From Ochrobactrum vermis (GTDB lineage: Bacteria > Pseudomonadota > Alphaproteobacteria > Rhizobiales > Rhizobiaceae): a DNA stretch of 64,000 nucleotides. The stretch covers positions 1,193,001 to 1,257,000 of the forward strand of contig NZ_PCOC01000002.1 in NCBI RefSeq assembly GCF_002975205.1. The letters are read 5' to 3'. Shown here piece after piece: positions 20,065 to 29,874 of the stretch. Below the pieces are notes generated by a model. That model worked only from the letters and a program-made list of their open reading frames with translations. It ran no database searches and was not told where the DNA came from. Numbering within the stretch: position 1 is the stretch's first letter; every line of letters begins with the position of its first letter. A program made the translations under genes and the position numbers.

Positions 20065-20521
20065 CGTGTTTCATCCCTGGTCCGGCGGTACGGACCTCGT
20101 AACCGTTCGCTACACATATCGCATCGTCTGATGATTCCAGCCGGGTGCGTTTGACCCGCACTTAACCCGAAATGTAGCCCAAAGACCATTCTTCCGTGGG
20201 ATTATGGCGGATTTGCCTCACGCCTTACTTGCTCTTTTGTGCTTATTCAGGGAAAGCTGCTGTAGGATCATGGCTTTCCTTGGTGGAAGGCTCCGGGATT
20301 GATCTTGAGGGTGGGGGACGTCAGTTTGTTTGGTGTACGCGTTCCCCTATAGATGAAATGTACTTGCCGCGTTAGAGCGTCCTTTGTGCGTCTTTCCGGG
20401 CGCACAAAGGACGCTCTAACATATTGAATCTATGCACCGTGCCTTTCGAAAATCGGTTCCGATTTTCGAGCCGATGCTGTAGGAAATGTCTTGGGCGGGA
20501 TATGCGCGGCGATAAATTGAA
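20065..20521. other. Intergenic region with palindromic repeats before pcs
   Basis: A 457-bp spacer between the divergent ubiH-like gene and pcs. No coding frame looks real. Its right half holds a strong inverted repeat and a second shorter one, listed separately. Promoters for both genes must also lie here. Confidence 0.5.
20371..20468. repeat. Intergenic palindromic repeat, copy 2 (two hairpins)
   Basis: The first hairpin is a perfect 20-bp inverted repeat (20371-20390 and 20401-20420, arms beginning gttagagcgtcc) with a 10-base loop. The second is a perfect 10-bp repeat (cgaaaatcgg / ccgattttcg, 20447-20456 and 20459-20468) with a 2-base loop. The tagagc ends resemble copy 1. The block ends about 50 bp before pcs. 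Confidence 0.75.
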
Positions 20522-21328
20522 ATGGCGGACGGCGTGAAAACCAGACTGACCGGAAAACTCAAAGCCAAAAAAGTCACCGCACCGCAAGCCAAGGCGTTTT
20601 CGGTTCATCTTCTGACGGCATCGGGTTCGTTTCTGGCGTTTCTTTCCATAGTGGCGGCCAGTGACGGGCGCTACACAGCGATGTGGTGGTGGTTGGGGCT
20701 GGCGCTTTTCGTCGATGGCATCGACGGTCCCATCGCACGCAAGCTCGAAGTCAAATATGTTCTGCCAAACTGGTCTGGAGAGCTTCTCGACAACATCATC
20801 GACTACGTAACCTATGTTCTGATACCGGCTTTCGCGCTTTATCAAAGCGGCTTCATGGGAACGTATCTGTCGTTCATATCAGGTGCCATCATCGTCGTAT
20901 CGAGCGCGATCTATTATGCCGATACCGGCATGAAGACGAAGGAGAACTTCTTCAAGGGCTTTCCGGTCGTCTGGAACATGGTGGTATTCACTCTCTTCAT
21001 CGTCAGGCCGGGTGAGTGGGTTGCCTTCGCAACGGTTGTCGTGTCGGCGATCCTGTCGTTCCTGCCGATCAACTTCCTGCATCCAGTGCGGGTTGTGCGG
21101 CTGCGCCCGCTTAATCTTACGGTTTTCCTGCTTTGGTGTGCTTTTGGCGCGGCTGCTCTCTATTATACTCTGGACGCGCCGTTATGGGTCCGCGTCGGCA
21201 TATCCGTGACGGGCCTCTACATCTACTTCATCGGCGCTGTCATGCAGTTTTTCCCGGGATTGGGGCGGACTGCCACTGTCATCGCGGCTGAGAAAGCAGA
21301 TGCCGCAAAGAAGAGTGGAGAAGCATGA
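20522..21328 (+). CDS. pcs: Phosphatidylcholine synthase Pcs
   Basis: A 268-residue membrane protein of the CDP-alcohol phosphotransferase family. The motif is visible as DGIDGPIAR, then G, D and D in WSGELLDNIIDY. Rhizobial and Brucella Pcs condenses choline with CDP-diacylglycerol to make phosphatidylcholine in one step; in Brucella this lipid matters for host interaction. About eight helices and the FFKGFPVVWN segment fit Pcs rather than PssA. Its stop overlaps the start of the next gene. Confidence 0.95.
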   Translation: MADGVKTRLTGKLKAKKVTAPQAKAFSVHLLTASGSFLAFLSIVAASDGRYTAMWWWLGLALFVDGIDGPIARKLEVKYVLPNWSGELLDNIIDYVTYVLIPAFALYQSGFMGTYLSFISGAIIVVSSAIYYADTGMKTKENFFKGFPVVWNMVVFTLFIVRPGEWVAFATVVVSAILSFLPINFLHPVRVVRLRPLNLTVFLLWCAFGAAALYYTLDAPLWVRVGISVTGLYIYFIGAVMQFFPGLGRTATVIAAEKADAAKKSGEA

Positions 21329-22302
21329 TGATCAACGCCATTCGCGTCCATCAGACCGGTGGGCCGGAAGTCATGAAATATGAACAGATCGAGATAGGTG
21401 AGCCTGGTCCTGGTGAGGCGAAGGTGCGCCACGAAGCTGTCGGCCTCAACTTCATCGACGTCTATTTTCGCACCGGGCTCTACAAGGCGGCCCAAATGCC
21501 TTTTACACCCGGCAATGAAGGCGCAGGGACGGTCATAGCGGTTGGTCCCGGTGTTGATGAGGTTCGCGTCGGCGACCGCGTTGCCTATGTCGCAACGCCG
21601 GGTTCCTATGCGGACGAGCGCATTCTGCTTGCTGATCGGCTGGTCAAAGTCCCGGATAATGTCGATCTGAAAACTGCCGCCTCCATGATGCTGAAAGGCA
21701 TGACGGCGCAATATCTTCTGCGGCGTACCTTCAAGGTGGAGCCGGGGCAGACGATCCTGTTTCATGCTGCTGCCGGTGGTGTGGGGCTCATTGCAGGGCA
21801 ATGGGCGAAGCTTCTGGGTGCCACCGTTATCGGTACGGCTGGATCAGAAGAAAAGATCGCGCTGGCCAGACAGCATGGCTACGACCATGTCATCAACTAC
21901 CGCACCGAAAACTTCGCCGAAAGGGTGCGTGAACTGACCAATGGCACGGGCGTGGATGTGGTCTACGATTCTGTTGGCCGCGATACCTATATGGGATCGC
22001 TGGACGTCCTGAAGCCACTTGGCATGTTTGCCTGTTTCGGCCAGTCATCGGGCGTCATTCCGCCGTTCGATCTCGGCATTCTGGCGCAGAAAGGCTCGTT
22101 GTTCGCGACCCGCCCGACCCTGTTCAATTATATTGCCAAGCGGGCGGACCTCGAAAGGACAGCCGCAGAGCTTTTCGATGTGGTGGGAAGCGGAGCCGTC
22201 AAAATAGCAATCAACCAGACCTATCCGCTCAAGGATGCGAGCAAAGCGCATGAGGATCTGGAGGCTCGCAAGACGACAGGAACCACGATTCTGCTTCCAT
22301 GA
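21325..22302 (+). CDS. NADPH:quinone oxidoreductase (zeta-crystallin type)
   Basis: A 325-residue medium-chain reductase without zinc ligands. It has the QOR N-terminus (GLNFIDVYFRTGLYK), TPGNEGAGTV and the NADPH loop HAAAGGVGLIAGQWAKLLGA. The family reduces quinones by one electron. ATG 21325 overlaps the pcs TGA; ATG 21328 directly after is equally possible and sits 7 bases from GGAG. The overlap suggests coupling with pcs, though no functional link is known. Confidence 0.92.
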   Translation: MMINAIRVHQTGGPEVMKYEQIEIGEPGPGEAKVRHEAVGLNFIDVYFRTGLYKAAQMPFTPGNEGAGTVIAVGPGVDEVRVGDRVAYVATPGSYADERILLADRLVKVPDNVDLKTAASMMLKGMTAQYLLRRTFKVEPGQTILFHAAAGGVGLIAGQWAKLLGATVIGTAGSEEKIALARQHGYDHVINYRTENFAERVRELTNGTGVDVVYDSVGRDTYMGSLDVLKPLGMFACFGQSSGVIPPFDLGILAQKGSLFATRPTLFNYIAKRADLERTAAELFDVVGSGAVKIAINQTYPLKDASKAHEDLEARKTTGTTILLP

Positions 22303-22317
22303 TATGGGTGATGATTG

Positions 22318-22352
22318 CAGCGGTGTGCATATGTCCACCGCTGTTTGCTTTT
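22318..22352 (+). terminator. Terminator after the quinone oxidoreductase gene
   Basis: An 8-bp stem (cagcggtg / caccgctg) with a 10-base loop is followed by a T-rich stretch, just after the stop codon and before the ABC operon. Confidence 0.7.
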
Positions 22353-22410
22353 GGGCTTTTCAAGAGCAAAGTTGCTGGATAAGGTCGCTCAAAAATACAA
22401 TTGGGGAACA

Positions 22411-23970
22411 ATGACAGCTCCTTTAACCGACCGGCCTCTTCTGGACGTCCGCCGGCTCACGAAAGTATTTGGTCAGCTGCGGGCCTGCGACGGTGTCGAC
22501 CTCACCATCGGGGAAGGTGAGATTCACGCACTTCTGGGTGAAAACGGCGCCGGAAAATCCACTTTCGTGAAAATGCTGTTCGGCGCGCTTCAGCCCCTTG
22601 AAGGCGAAATTGTCTGGAAGGGACAGCCCGTCACGATTGACGAACCTGCCGCTGCAAGAAAACTCGGCATCGGTATGGTTTTCCAGCATTTTTCTCTGTT
22701 CGACTCACTTACTGCCGCCGAAAACATCGCCTTGTCGCTCGACCGCTCACTATCGCTTTGGGAGGTCGCAAAGCGTGCGCGGGAGGTTGGCAAGACTTAT
22801 GGTCTTCCAGTCGATCCGCAGGCTCATGTCGGCGATCTGTCGGTTGGCGAGCGTCAGCGTATCGAAATCGTGCGTTGCCTTCTTCAGGAACCGAATCTCA
22901 TCATCCTTGATGAGCCAACTTCGGTGCTGACGCCGCAGGAAGCCGACAAGCTGTTTGAAACGCTGGAACGATTGAAGGTCGAAGGCAAGTCGATCCTCTA
23001 TATCAGCCATCGTCTGGAGGAAGTGAAGCGCCTGTGTGACCGAGCTACCGTGTTGCGGCATGGTAAGGTCGTCGCGCATTGCGACCCACGCAAAGAAACC
23101 GCCGCATCGCTGGCCCGGATGATGGTTGGCAATGATATCAACGTTGTGGCACGCAGCCCCATCGCGGTAGCAAATGTCGGTAACGATGCGCTTTTTGAAA
23201 TCAGGTCACTGTCACAACCGCCGCGCGGACCGTTTTCGACCGCGCTCAAAGGTATTTCTCTCTCGGTTGCCGCTGGCGAAGTCGTTGGCATTGCGGGTGT
23301 TGCCGGTAACGGGCAGGGCGAATTCTTCGAGGCTGTTTCCGGTGAAGTGCTGCAGTCGAATTCATCGAATGTGCTCATTCGCGGGAAAGATGCAGGCAAG
23401 GCCGGCATCAGCGAAAGGCGCATGATGGGAGCAGCCTTCGTTCCGGAAGAGCGGCTTGGTCATGGTGCGGTCCCGACCATGACATTGACCGACAATCTGT
23501 TCCTGTCCCGGTACAAGACCGATGCGAAAGTCTTCCTGCGCGGCGGCAAAATGAAATTGATCGCAGAAAGTGCACTTCGGTCGGCTGCGAAACGCATCGT
23601 TGAACGAATGGATGTGCGCAAGAGCGCCGAAAATCCGCCTGCGTCCGCACTTTCCGGCGGAAATCTGCAGAAATTCATCATCGGTCGTGAGCTCGACCGC
23701 TCACCGTCGGTCATGGTCGTGAACCAGCCGACGTGGGGCGTGGATGCCGGTGCTGCAGCGCATATCCGTCAGGCGCTCGTCGATCTTGCGCGTTCCGGTT
23801 CCGCAGTTCTTGTCATCAGTCAGGATCTCGATGAGCTTCTTGAGATCAGCGACCGCATTGCCGTTATGAATCACGGCCAGCTTTCCGATCCTATGCCGAT
23901 TGCCGATGTAACGCTCGAAAAGATCGGTCTTTTGATGGGCGGTATCTCAGGAGAGGCGGGAGCTGCATGA
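22411..23970 (+). CDS. ABC transporter ATPase, BMP/nucleoside type (two ATPase domains)
   Basis: A 519-residue protein with two fused ATPase halves. The first has Walker A GENGAGKST, signature LSVGERQRIEIVR and Walker B LIILDEPTS. The second has GVAGNGQGEF in place of Walker A and signature LSGGNLQKFIIGREL, the usual degenerate half of sugar/nucleoside importers. The start at MTAPLTDRP follows TTGGGGAAC. It overlaps the next gene by 4 bp. With two permeases and a BMP-family binding protein it forms a likely nucleoside importer like NupABC-BmpA. Confidence 0.9.
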   Translation: MTAPLTDRPLLDVRRLTKVFGQLRACDGVDLTIGEGEIHALLGENGAGKSTFVKMLFGALQPLEGEIVWKGQPVTIDEPAAARKLGIGMVFQHFSLFDSLTAAENIALSLDRSLSLWEVAKRAREVGKTYGLPVDPQAHVGDLSVGERQRIEIVRCLLQEPNLIILDEPTSVLTPQEADKLFETLERLKVEGKSILYISHRLEEVKRLCDRATVLRHGKVVAHCDPRKETAASLARMMVGNDINVVARSPIAVANVGNDALFEIRSLSQPPRGPFSTALKGISLSVAAGEVVGIAGVAGNGQGEFFEAVSGEVLQSNSSNVLIRGKDAGKAGISERRMMGAAFVPEERLGHGAVPTMTLTDNLFLSRYKTDAKVFLRGGKMKLIAESALRSAAKRIVERMDVRKSAENPPASALSGGNLQKFIIGRELDRSPSVMVVNQPTWGVDAGAAAHIRQALVDLARSGSAVLVISQDLDELLEISDRIAVMNHGQLSDPMPIADVTLEKIGLLMGGISGEAGAA

Positions 23971-25052
23971 TGCGGATCGAACTCGTTAAACGCCCGCAAC
24001 CGTCGAGACTTTTCAGTGCCTTGTCGCCATTGTTAGCATTGTCGCTGACACTGATTTTCGGCGGTCTTGCTTTTGCGCTGATGGGCAAAGCGCCGCTGCA
24101 TGCGCTTTACGTCTTCTTTGTCGAGCCCTTGTTCGACATCTGGTCGTGGCATGAACTGCTCGTTAAGGCCGCGCCGCTGATCTTGATTGCTGTCGGCCTC
24201 TGCGTGTGTTTCCTGTCAAATAACTGGAATATCGGTGCTGAAGGGCAGTTCATCACCGGTGCCATAGCGGGTTCGATCCTGCCCGTCATGTTTCCCGACC
24301 TGCAGTCATGGGTGGTTCTGCCCTTGATGATGCTGATGGGGATGGTAGGCGGGGCGGCATATGCATCAATTCCCGCTTTGCTGAAAGTGCGTTTCAACAC
24401 CAATGAAATTCTGACCAGCCTCATGCTCGTCTACGTTGCCCAGCTGTTCCTGGATTGGTTGGTGCGTGGGCCGTGGCGCAATCCAGAAGGATATAATTTC
24501 CCGGAAACCCGGCAGTTCAGCGATAGCGCTATTCTGCCGGAAATCTGGAGTGCGTCCGGGCGCGCGCATTGGGGCTTCATCTTTGCGCTTGTTGCAGCGG
24601 TTGTCGTCTGGTTTCTGCTCAAGCACACGCTGAAAGGATTTGAGGTCAAGGTTATCGGCCAGAGCCCGAGGGCAGGCCGTTTTGCGGGTTTCAGCGCAGG
24701 CAAGATTGTTTTCTTCGTCTTCGCGGTTTCCGGTGCCCTTGCTGGCCTCGCCGGTATTGCGGAAACCTCCGGTGCCATCGGCCAGCTCCGTCCGGTAATT
24801 TCGCCGGGCTATGGCTTCACAGCAATCATCGTCGCTTTTTTGGGGCGTCTCAATCCGTTGGGAGCGATTGCAGCCGGTCTTGTACTGGCGCTTTCCTATC
24901 TTGGGGGCGAAGCCGCACAGGTTTCCATCGGCATCTCGGAAAAATCTGCACGCGTGTTTCAGGGCATGATCCTGTTCTTCGTTCTCGCTTGCGATACACT
25001 CATTCTCTATCGCATTCGCTTCATATCCGGCCGCCAAGCGGGAAGGGCCTGA
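23967..25052 (+). CDS. ABC transporter permease, nucleoside type, subunit 1
   Basis: A 361-residue BPD_transp_2-type membrane protein with about eight to ten helices. The segment FLSNNWNIGAEGQFITGAI is typical of nucleoside/sugar permeases. ATG overlaps the ATPase stop (ATGA), and the gene ends 4 bp before the next permease. It forms the membrane channel with that permease. Confidence 0.9.
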   Translation: MMRIELVKRPQPSRLFSALSPLLALSLTLIFGGLAFALMGKAPLHALYVFFVEPLFDIWSWHELLVKAAPLILIAVGLCVCFLSNNWNIGAEGQFITGAIAGSILPVMFPDLQSWVVLPLMMLMGMVGGAAYASIPALLKVRFNTNEILTSLMLVYVAQLFLDWLVRGPWRNPEGYNFPETRQFSDSAILPEIWSASGRAHWGFIFALVAAVVVWFLLKHTLKGFEVKVIGQSPRAGRFAGFSAGKIVFFVFAVSGALAGLAGIAETSGAIGQLRPVISPGYGFTAIIVAFLGRLNPLGAIAAGLVLALSYLGGEAAQVSIGISEKSARVFQGMILFFVLACDTLILYRIRFISGRQAGRA

Positions 25053-25056
25053 TCTC

Positions 25057-25977
25057 ATGGATTTGACACAGGCTATCCTTCTCACGATTGCAACAGCAGC
25101 GACGCCACTCCTGATTGCGGCTATCGGTGAACTGGTGGTGGAGCGATCCGGCGTGCTCAATCTCGGTGTCGAAGGCATGATGCTGATGGGTGCGGTATCT
25201 GGTTTCGCCATTGCGCAGATGACCGGATCGGCCTGGCTGGGTTTGATTGCCGCTGTTCTGGTCGGAGCTCTCTTCTCGGCTGTCTTCGGGTTTTTGACGC
25301 TCACTCTTGTCACCAATCAGGTCGCAACCGGTCTTGCACTCACAATTTTGGGTGTTGGTGCGTCCGCCTTGTTGGGCGAAAGCTTCGTTGGGCTTCCCGG
25401 TGTCCGGCTTGAGGCCATCCATATTCCTTATCTGACCGATCTGCCGCTTGTGGGGCGCTTCCTATTCGGTCAGGATCCGATCTTTTATCTTTCCATCCTG
25501 CTGGTCATCGGTGTGGCCTGGTTTCTGTTCCGCACGCGGGCAGGACTTACACTGCGCGCCATCGGCGATAGCCATGGCTCGGCCCATGCGCTGGGTGTGC
25601 ATGTGGTGCGCACGCGCTATCTGGCGGTGCTGTTCGGCGGCGCTTGTGCCGGTCTTGCCGGAGCGCAATTGTCGCTCGTCTACGTGCCGCAATGGGTGGA
25701 GAATATGACAGCCGGTCGCGGCTGGATTGCACTCGCTCTCGTCGTGTTCGCATCGTGGCGACCATGGCGTGTCTTGATCGGCGCTTACTTGTTTGGCGCG
25801 GTGACCATTGGCCAGCTTCACGCGCAGGCACTGGGCTTTGGCCTGCCATCGCAGTTTTTATCTGCGTTGCCTTATCTTGCGACGATCGTGGTGCTGGTCA
25901 TCATCTCGCGCAACAAGCGCCTGACAATGATGAATACGCCGACTTCGCTCGGCAAACCGTTCGTTCCGGATCGTTAG
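25057..25977 (+). CDS. ABC transporter permease, nucleoside type, subunit 2
   Basis: A 306-residue BPD_transp_2-type permease. [19 protein letters not shown] is the family hallmark, and [15 protein letters not shown] lies near the C-terminus. It is the second half of the translocation pore and is separated from the preceding gene by 4 bp. Confidence 0.9.
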   Translation: MDLTQAILLTIATAATPLLIAAIGELVVERSGVLNLGVEGMMLMGAVSGFAIAQMTGSAWLGLIAAVLVGALFSAVFGFLTLTLVTNQVATGLALTILGVGASALLGESFVGLPGVRLEAIHIPYLTDLPLVGRFLFGQDPIFYLSILLVIGVAWFLFRTRAGLTLRAIGDSHGSAHALGVHVVRTRYLAVLFGGACAGLAGAQLSLVYVPQWVENMTAGRGWIALALVVFASWRPWRVLIGAYLFGAVTIGQLHAQALGFGLPSQFLSALPYLATIVVLVIISRNKRLTMMNTPTSLGKPFVPDR

Positions 25978-26059
25978 AACGAATGGGTGAGGGGTAAACG
26001 CAAACCATCCCAAGGGTTTTCGTTTTGGTTAGTGGGTAAAAACAAGGAGTGCAGGGAAC

Positions 26060-27127
26060 ATGAAAAAGACGCTTATGGCCATCGCCACTGCGGCGAGCTT
26101 TATGCTCGGCGGCGCGGCGCATGCAGAAGAAAAACTGAAAGTCGGCTTCATCTATATCGGACCTCCGGGCGATTTCGGCTGGACCTATCAGCATGATCAG
26201 GCTCGCAAGGAACTTGTAGAGGCGCTCGGCGACAAGATTGAAACCACCTTTCTGGAAAGCGTGCCGGAAGGTGCCGACGCTGAACGTTCCATCGAACGCC
26301 TTGCACGTGCTGGCAACAAACTGATCTTTACGACGTCGTTCGGTTACATGGATCCGACCCTTAAGGTCGCCAAGAAATTCCCGGACGTGAAGTTCGAGCA
26401 CGCGACGGGTTACAAGACTGCCGATAATATGTCCGCCTACAATGCGCGCTTCTATGAAGGCCGTTATGTGCAGGGTGTGATCGCTGCCAAGATGTCGACC
26501 AAGGGTGTGGCTGGTTACATCGCTTCCGTGCCGGTTCCGGAAGTCGTGCAGGGCATCAATGCATTTATGCTCGGCGCGCAGTCGGTCAATCCTGACTTCA
26601 AGGTCAAGGTGATCTGGGTCAATTCCTGGTTTGATCCGGGCAAGGAAGCCGATGCCGCCAAGGCCCTAATCGATCAGGGCGTCGACATCATCACCCAGCA
26701 CACCGACTCCACGGCTGCCATTCAGGTGGCACATGATCGCGGAATCAAGGCGTTCGGTCAGGCTTCGGACATGATCAAGTTCGCTCCCGACACGCAGCTC
26801 ACCGCTGTGGTGGACGAATGGGGCCCGTACTACATCGATCGCGCCAAGGCCGTTCTCGATGGTTCGTGGAAAAGCCAGAACATCTGGTGGGGCATGAAGG
26901 AAGGCCTCGTGAAGATGGCGCCTTATACCAACATGCCGGACGACGTGAAGAAACTGGCTGAGGAAACCGAAGCCAAGATCAAGTCGGGCGAGCTCAAGCC
27001 TTTCACCGGCCCAATCACGAAGCAGGACGGTTCCGTTTGGCTCAAAGCAGGCGAACAGGCTGACGACAAGACCCTTCTTGGTCTGAACTTCTACGTCGCT
27101 GGCGTGGACGACAAGCTGCCGCAGTAA
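26060..27127 (+). CDS. BMP-family ABC transporter substrate-binding protein
   Basis: A 355-residue periplasmic protein with a Sec signal peptide ending AAHA-EE and no lipobox. The body matches the Bmp/PnrA family (KVGFIYIGPPGDFGWTYQHDQ, FTTSFGYMDPTLKVAKKFPDVKFEHATG). Relatives bind purine nucleosides. An 82-bp gap separates it from the permeases; a strong terminator closes the operon. Nucleoside specificity is an inference from the family. Confidence 0.9.
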   Translation: MKKTLMAIATAASFMLGGAAHAEEKLKVGFIYIGPPGDFGWTYQHDQARKELVEALGDKIETTFLESVPEGADAERSIERLARAGNKLIFTTSFGYMDPTLKVAKKFPDVKFEHATGYKTADNMSAYNARFYEGRYVQGVIAAKMSTKGVAGYIASVPVPEVVQGINAFMLGAQSVNPDFKVKVIWVNSWFDPGKEADAAKALIDQGVDIITQHTDSTAAIQVAHDRGIKAFGQASDMIKFAPDTQLTAVVDEWGPYYIDRAKAVLDGSWKSQNIWWGMKEGLVKMAPYTNMPDDVKKLAEETEAKIKSGELKPFTGPITKQDGSVWLKAGEQADDKTLLGLNFYVAGVDDKLPQ

Positions 27128-27151
27128 ACGCTGCTTCATCGCAAAAAAAGA

Positions 27152-27175
27152 AGGGCGCTGAAAGCGCCCTTTTTG
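27152..27175 (+). terminator. Terminator after the BMP-family gene
   Basis: An 8-bp stem (agggcgct / agcgccct) with a 3-base loop is flanked by A-run and T-run, between the convergent BMP and GNAT genes. It may work in both directions. Confidence 0.9.
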
Positions 27176-27203
27176 TTTTCTTACAATGTAATGAAACCGC
27201 TTG

Positions 27204-27671
27204 TTAAAGCGATAGCTTAAGCCCCTCGTGACTATCCGTGAAGCCGAGCGACTGATAGAAACGCAGCGCATCGGAACGGGATTTGTCGGTGGTAAGCTGC
27301 ACCAGTCCACAGTCCCGTTCACGGCACCGCTCGATTGCCCATGCGATCATCTGGCGGCCTATGCCGCCGCCGCGAATGTGGCTTGCGATCCGCACGCTTT
27401 CGATTTGTCCGCGCCACATGCCTCTGCGTGACAAGCCGGGTATGAAGCTGATCTGCATGCAGCCGATGATCTCTCCATCGTGTTCAACAACAGCCAGAAG
27501 CTGATTTGGATCGGCGTCGATAGCTGCAAAGGCGCTGCGATAGGAATCCCGCAAGGGGAGACCTGCATCTTCGCGTCGTGCGCCCAGCGCATCATCGGCA
27601 AGCATGGCGACAATTGCCGCCAGGTCGCCCGAAACGGCTTTTCTGATTGTTATAGCCGTTTCCGCCACCAT
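27204..27671 (-). CDS. GNAT-family N-acetyltransferase
   Basis: A 155-residue acetyltransferase with the acetyl-CoA loop RGGGIGRQMI and the C-terminal ALRFYQSLGF segment. The substrate is unknown. Its ATG shares one base with the rimO stop (TGATG), so it is translationally coupled to rimO and could act in translation or ribosome modification, but that is only context. Confidence 0.85.
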   Translation of the reverse strand: MVAETAITIRKAVSGDLAAIVAMLADDALGARREDAGLPLRDSYRSAFAAIDADPNQLLAVVEHDGEIIGCMQISFIPGLSRRGMWRGQIESVRIASHIRGGGIGRQMIAWAIERCRERDCGLVQLTTDKSRSDALRFYQSLGFTDSHEGLKLSL

Positions 27672-28984
27672 CAGACAGCAATGCCATGCAGATCGTAGGC
27701 ATCGCTCGCTTCGATCTTTACAGTTACAATATCGCCGACGCGAAGCGGACGGCGCGACTGGATGTGAACACTACCATCGATTTCCGGAGCATCGTACCGC
27801 GTACGGCCCTTGCCGATTGTGCCGTTCGCTTCATCGATGATGACGGGCAGGCGCTTGCCAACCTTCTTCTTGAGAAGATTGGTCGAAATCTGCTGCTGCT
27901 TGGCCATGAAACGATGCCAGCGGGCTTCCTTGACTTCTTCGGGCACCTGCTCAAGGCCGAGATCATTGGCCTTTGCGCCCTTGACCGGTTCATACTTGAA
28001 GCAGCCGGCACGTTCGATCTTGGCTTCGTCGAGCCAGTCGAGGAGGAGCTGGAAATCTTCTTCTGTCTCACCGGGATAGCCGACGATGAAGGTCGAACGA
28101 ACCGCTAGATCAGGGCAGGTTTCACGCCAGGCCTGAATGCGACGCGAGGTCTTTTCCTGATGCGCAGGACGGCGCATGTTTTTCAGAACTGCCGGTGAAG
28201 CGTGCTGGAAGGGAATATCCAGATAAGGCAGGATCTTGCCTTCCGCCATCAGCGGAATGACTTCATCGACATGAGGATAAGGGTAGACATAGTGCATGCG
28301 CACCCAGACGCCCATGTCACCCAGCTCGCGCGAGAGATCGAGAAATTTGGTGCGGACCGTGCGGTCCTGCCACATGGCTTCCTGATATTTGATGTCGAGA
28401 CCGTAGGCGCTCGTATCCTGCGAGATGACGAGGATCTCCTTCACACCTGCGCTGACCAGTTTCTCTGCCTCACGCAGCACCTGATCGATCGGGCGTGACA
28501 CCAGATCGCCGCGCAACGCCGGGATGATGCAGAAAGAACAACGGTTTGAGCAGCCTTCGGAGATCTTGAGATAGGCATAGTGGCGCGGCGTCAGCTTCAC
28601 GCCCTGCGGTGGCACCAGATCGACATATGGATCATGCGCGGGCGGGGCCGCTTCATGCACTGCGCTCATCACGCTTTCATAGGCTTGCGGGCCGGTGATG
28701 GCGAGCACATTCGGGTGGCGCTGGCGGATAACATCGGGTTCCGCGCCAAGGCAACCGGTCACGATGACCTTGCCATTTTCATTGAGCGCAAGCCCAATGG
28801 CATCAAGCGATTCATCGCGCGCGGAATCGAGAAAGCCGCAGGTGTTGACAATTACCAGGTCGGCGCCGTCATGCTTGCGGGAGATTTCGTAGCCTTCCGA
28901 ACGGAGGCTGGTGATAATGCGTTCGGAATCAACAAGCGCTTTGGGGCAGCCAAGAGAAACGAAACTGACGCGCGGTGCGCTCAT
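27671..28984 (-). CDS. rimO: Ribosomal protein S12 methylthiotransferase RimO
   Basis: A 437-residue radical SAM methylthiotransferase. The N-terminal UPF0004 domain ([33 protein letters not shown]) is followed by the radical SAM motif [15 protein letters not shown] and a C-terminal TRAM domain. RimO methylthiolates the conserved aspartate of S12. The open frame runs another 114 codons upstream, but [15 protein letters not shown] is the family start. Confidence 0.96.
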   Translation of the reverse strand: MSAPRVSFVSLGCPKALVDSERIITSLRSEGYEISRKHDGADLVIVNTCGFLDSARDESLDAIGLALNENGKVIVTGCLGAEPDVIRQRHPNVLAITGPQAYESVMSAVHEAAPPAHDPYVDLVPPQGVKLTPRHYAYLKISEGCSNRCSFCIIPALRGDLVSRPIDQVLREAEKLVSAGVKEILVISQDTSAYGLDIKYQEAMWQDRTVRTKFLDLSRELGDMGVWVRMHYVYPYPHVDEVIPLMAEGKILPYLDIPFQHASPAVLKNMRRPAHQEKTSRRIQAWRETCPDLAVRSTFIVGYPGETEEDFQLLLDWLDEAKIERAGCFKYEPVKGAKANDLGLEQVPEEVKEARWHRFMAKQQQISTNLLKKKVGKRLPVIIDEANGTIGKGRTRYDAPEIDGSVHIQSRRPLRVGDIVTVKIEASDAYDLHGIAV

Positions 28985-29060
28985 TGGAAGAACCTTGCAT
29001 AATATCGGAAATTGCGCGCGCAATATCACGATAAAGGGGCAACGGTAAAGTTGAGATGAT

Positions 29061-29091
29061 AAAAAAGCCGGAGCGCAAGGCTCCGGCTTTT
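29061..29091 (-). terminator. Terminator after bfr
   Basis: An 11-bp stem (aaaagccggag / ctccggctttt) with a 7-base loop lies just downstream of the bfr stop on the minus strand. A-rich and T-rich flanks make it a standard intrinsic terminator. Confidence 0.85.
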
Positions 29092-29111
29092 GTTCGTAAC
29101 GTTGGATTGGC

Positions 29112-29597
29112 TTATTCAGCCTGATCGGCCGGAGCCGCATTGAGCTGGCCATAGCGCTCTTCACCGATCTTGGCGAGGAGGTCGAGCTGGGTTTCGAGGA
29201 AGTCGATATGCCCCTCCTCATCAGCCAGAAGCTCATCGAAAAGCTGCTTGGAAACATAGTCGCCGAGTTCGTCGCAGATCTCGCGGGACTTCTTGTAGGA
29301 AGCGCGTGCGTCGTACTCACCTGCAAGGTCGGCTTCCAGAACTTCCTTGACGTTCTGGCCGATGCGTAGCGGAGCTACGGTCTGCAGGTTCGGAAAGCCT
29401 TCGAGGAAGATGATGCGGTCAATCAGCTTGTCAGCATGATGCATTTCTTCGATGGACTCTTCGCGTTCCTTCTTGGCAAGACGCGTGAAGCCCCAGTCGT
29501 TGAGGAGGCGGTAGTGAAGCCAGTACTGGTTTACAGCGCCAAGCTCGAGGAACAGTGCCTCGTTAAGCCGCTCGATGACCTTTGGTTCGCCTTTCAT
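29112..29597 (-). CDS. bfr: Bacterioferritin
   Basis: A 161-residue bacterioferritin. Ferroxidase ligands E18, E51 and H54 and the heme ligand M52 are visible ([20 protein letters not shown] and [13 protein letters not shown]). It stores iron in a heme-containing 24-mer. The family start MKGEPKV is internal to the longest frame and overlaps the end of bfd by 35 bp. Irr-type sites lie upstream of the bfd-bfr pair. Confidence 0.96.
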   Translation of the reverse strand: MKGEPKVIERLNEALFLELGAVNQYWLHYRLLNDWGFTRLAKKEREESIEEMHHADKLIDRIIFLEGFPNLQTVAPLRIGQNVKEVLEADLAGEYDARASYKKSREICDELGDYVSKQLFDELLADEEGHIDFLETQLDLLAKIGEERYGQLNAAPADQAE

Positions 29598-29874
29598 TCC
29601 ATGAACTCCCGAATTTGTCGCGTAGAGAACGTACACGATCCATGAACTGGACCACGTTTTCGTCCATTTGGTTATGACGAAGATGATACTCTTCAGTCAC
29701 CCTTATGATCGTTTCCACGACGTTTGGGAAGCAGCCACAGCAACGGCCGCGCTTGGACATGACATTATAGACGGTGCCAGGAACGATAAGCTGCCAGCAA
29801 TCCTGATCAAGAAGCTCGATAACAACGGCTTCGATGTCTTTATCGGTAATAACGTTGCAGCTACAGACTAGCAT
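29563..29874 (-). CDS. bfd: Bacterioferritin-associated ferredoxin
   Basis: A 103-residue BFD-like [2Fe-2S] protein. The cluster cysteines are seen as C4-x-C6 and C45/C46-x-C48 ([11 protein letters not shown]). Bfd reduces the ferric core of bacterioferritin so that iron can be released. It precedes bfr and overlaps it by 35 bp; its C-terminal tail after about residue 75 is longer than in enterobacterial Bfd (about 64 residues). Confidence 0.92.
   Translation of the reverse strand: MLVCSCNVITDKDIEAVVIELLDQDCWQLIVPGTVYNVMSKRGRCCGCFPNVVETIIRVTEEYHLRHNQMDENVVQFMDRVRSLRDKFGSSWNERRTKGHRAA

Noticed and set aside
28985..29326. N-terminal extension of rimO over the bfr terminator and bfr
   Set aside because: It runs through a terminator and the antisense of bfr; the RimO family starts at [10 protein letters not shown].
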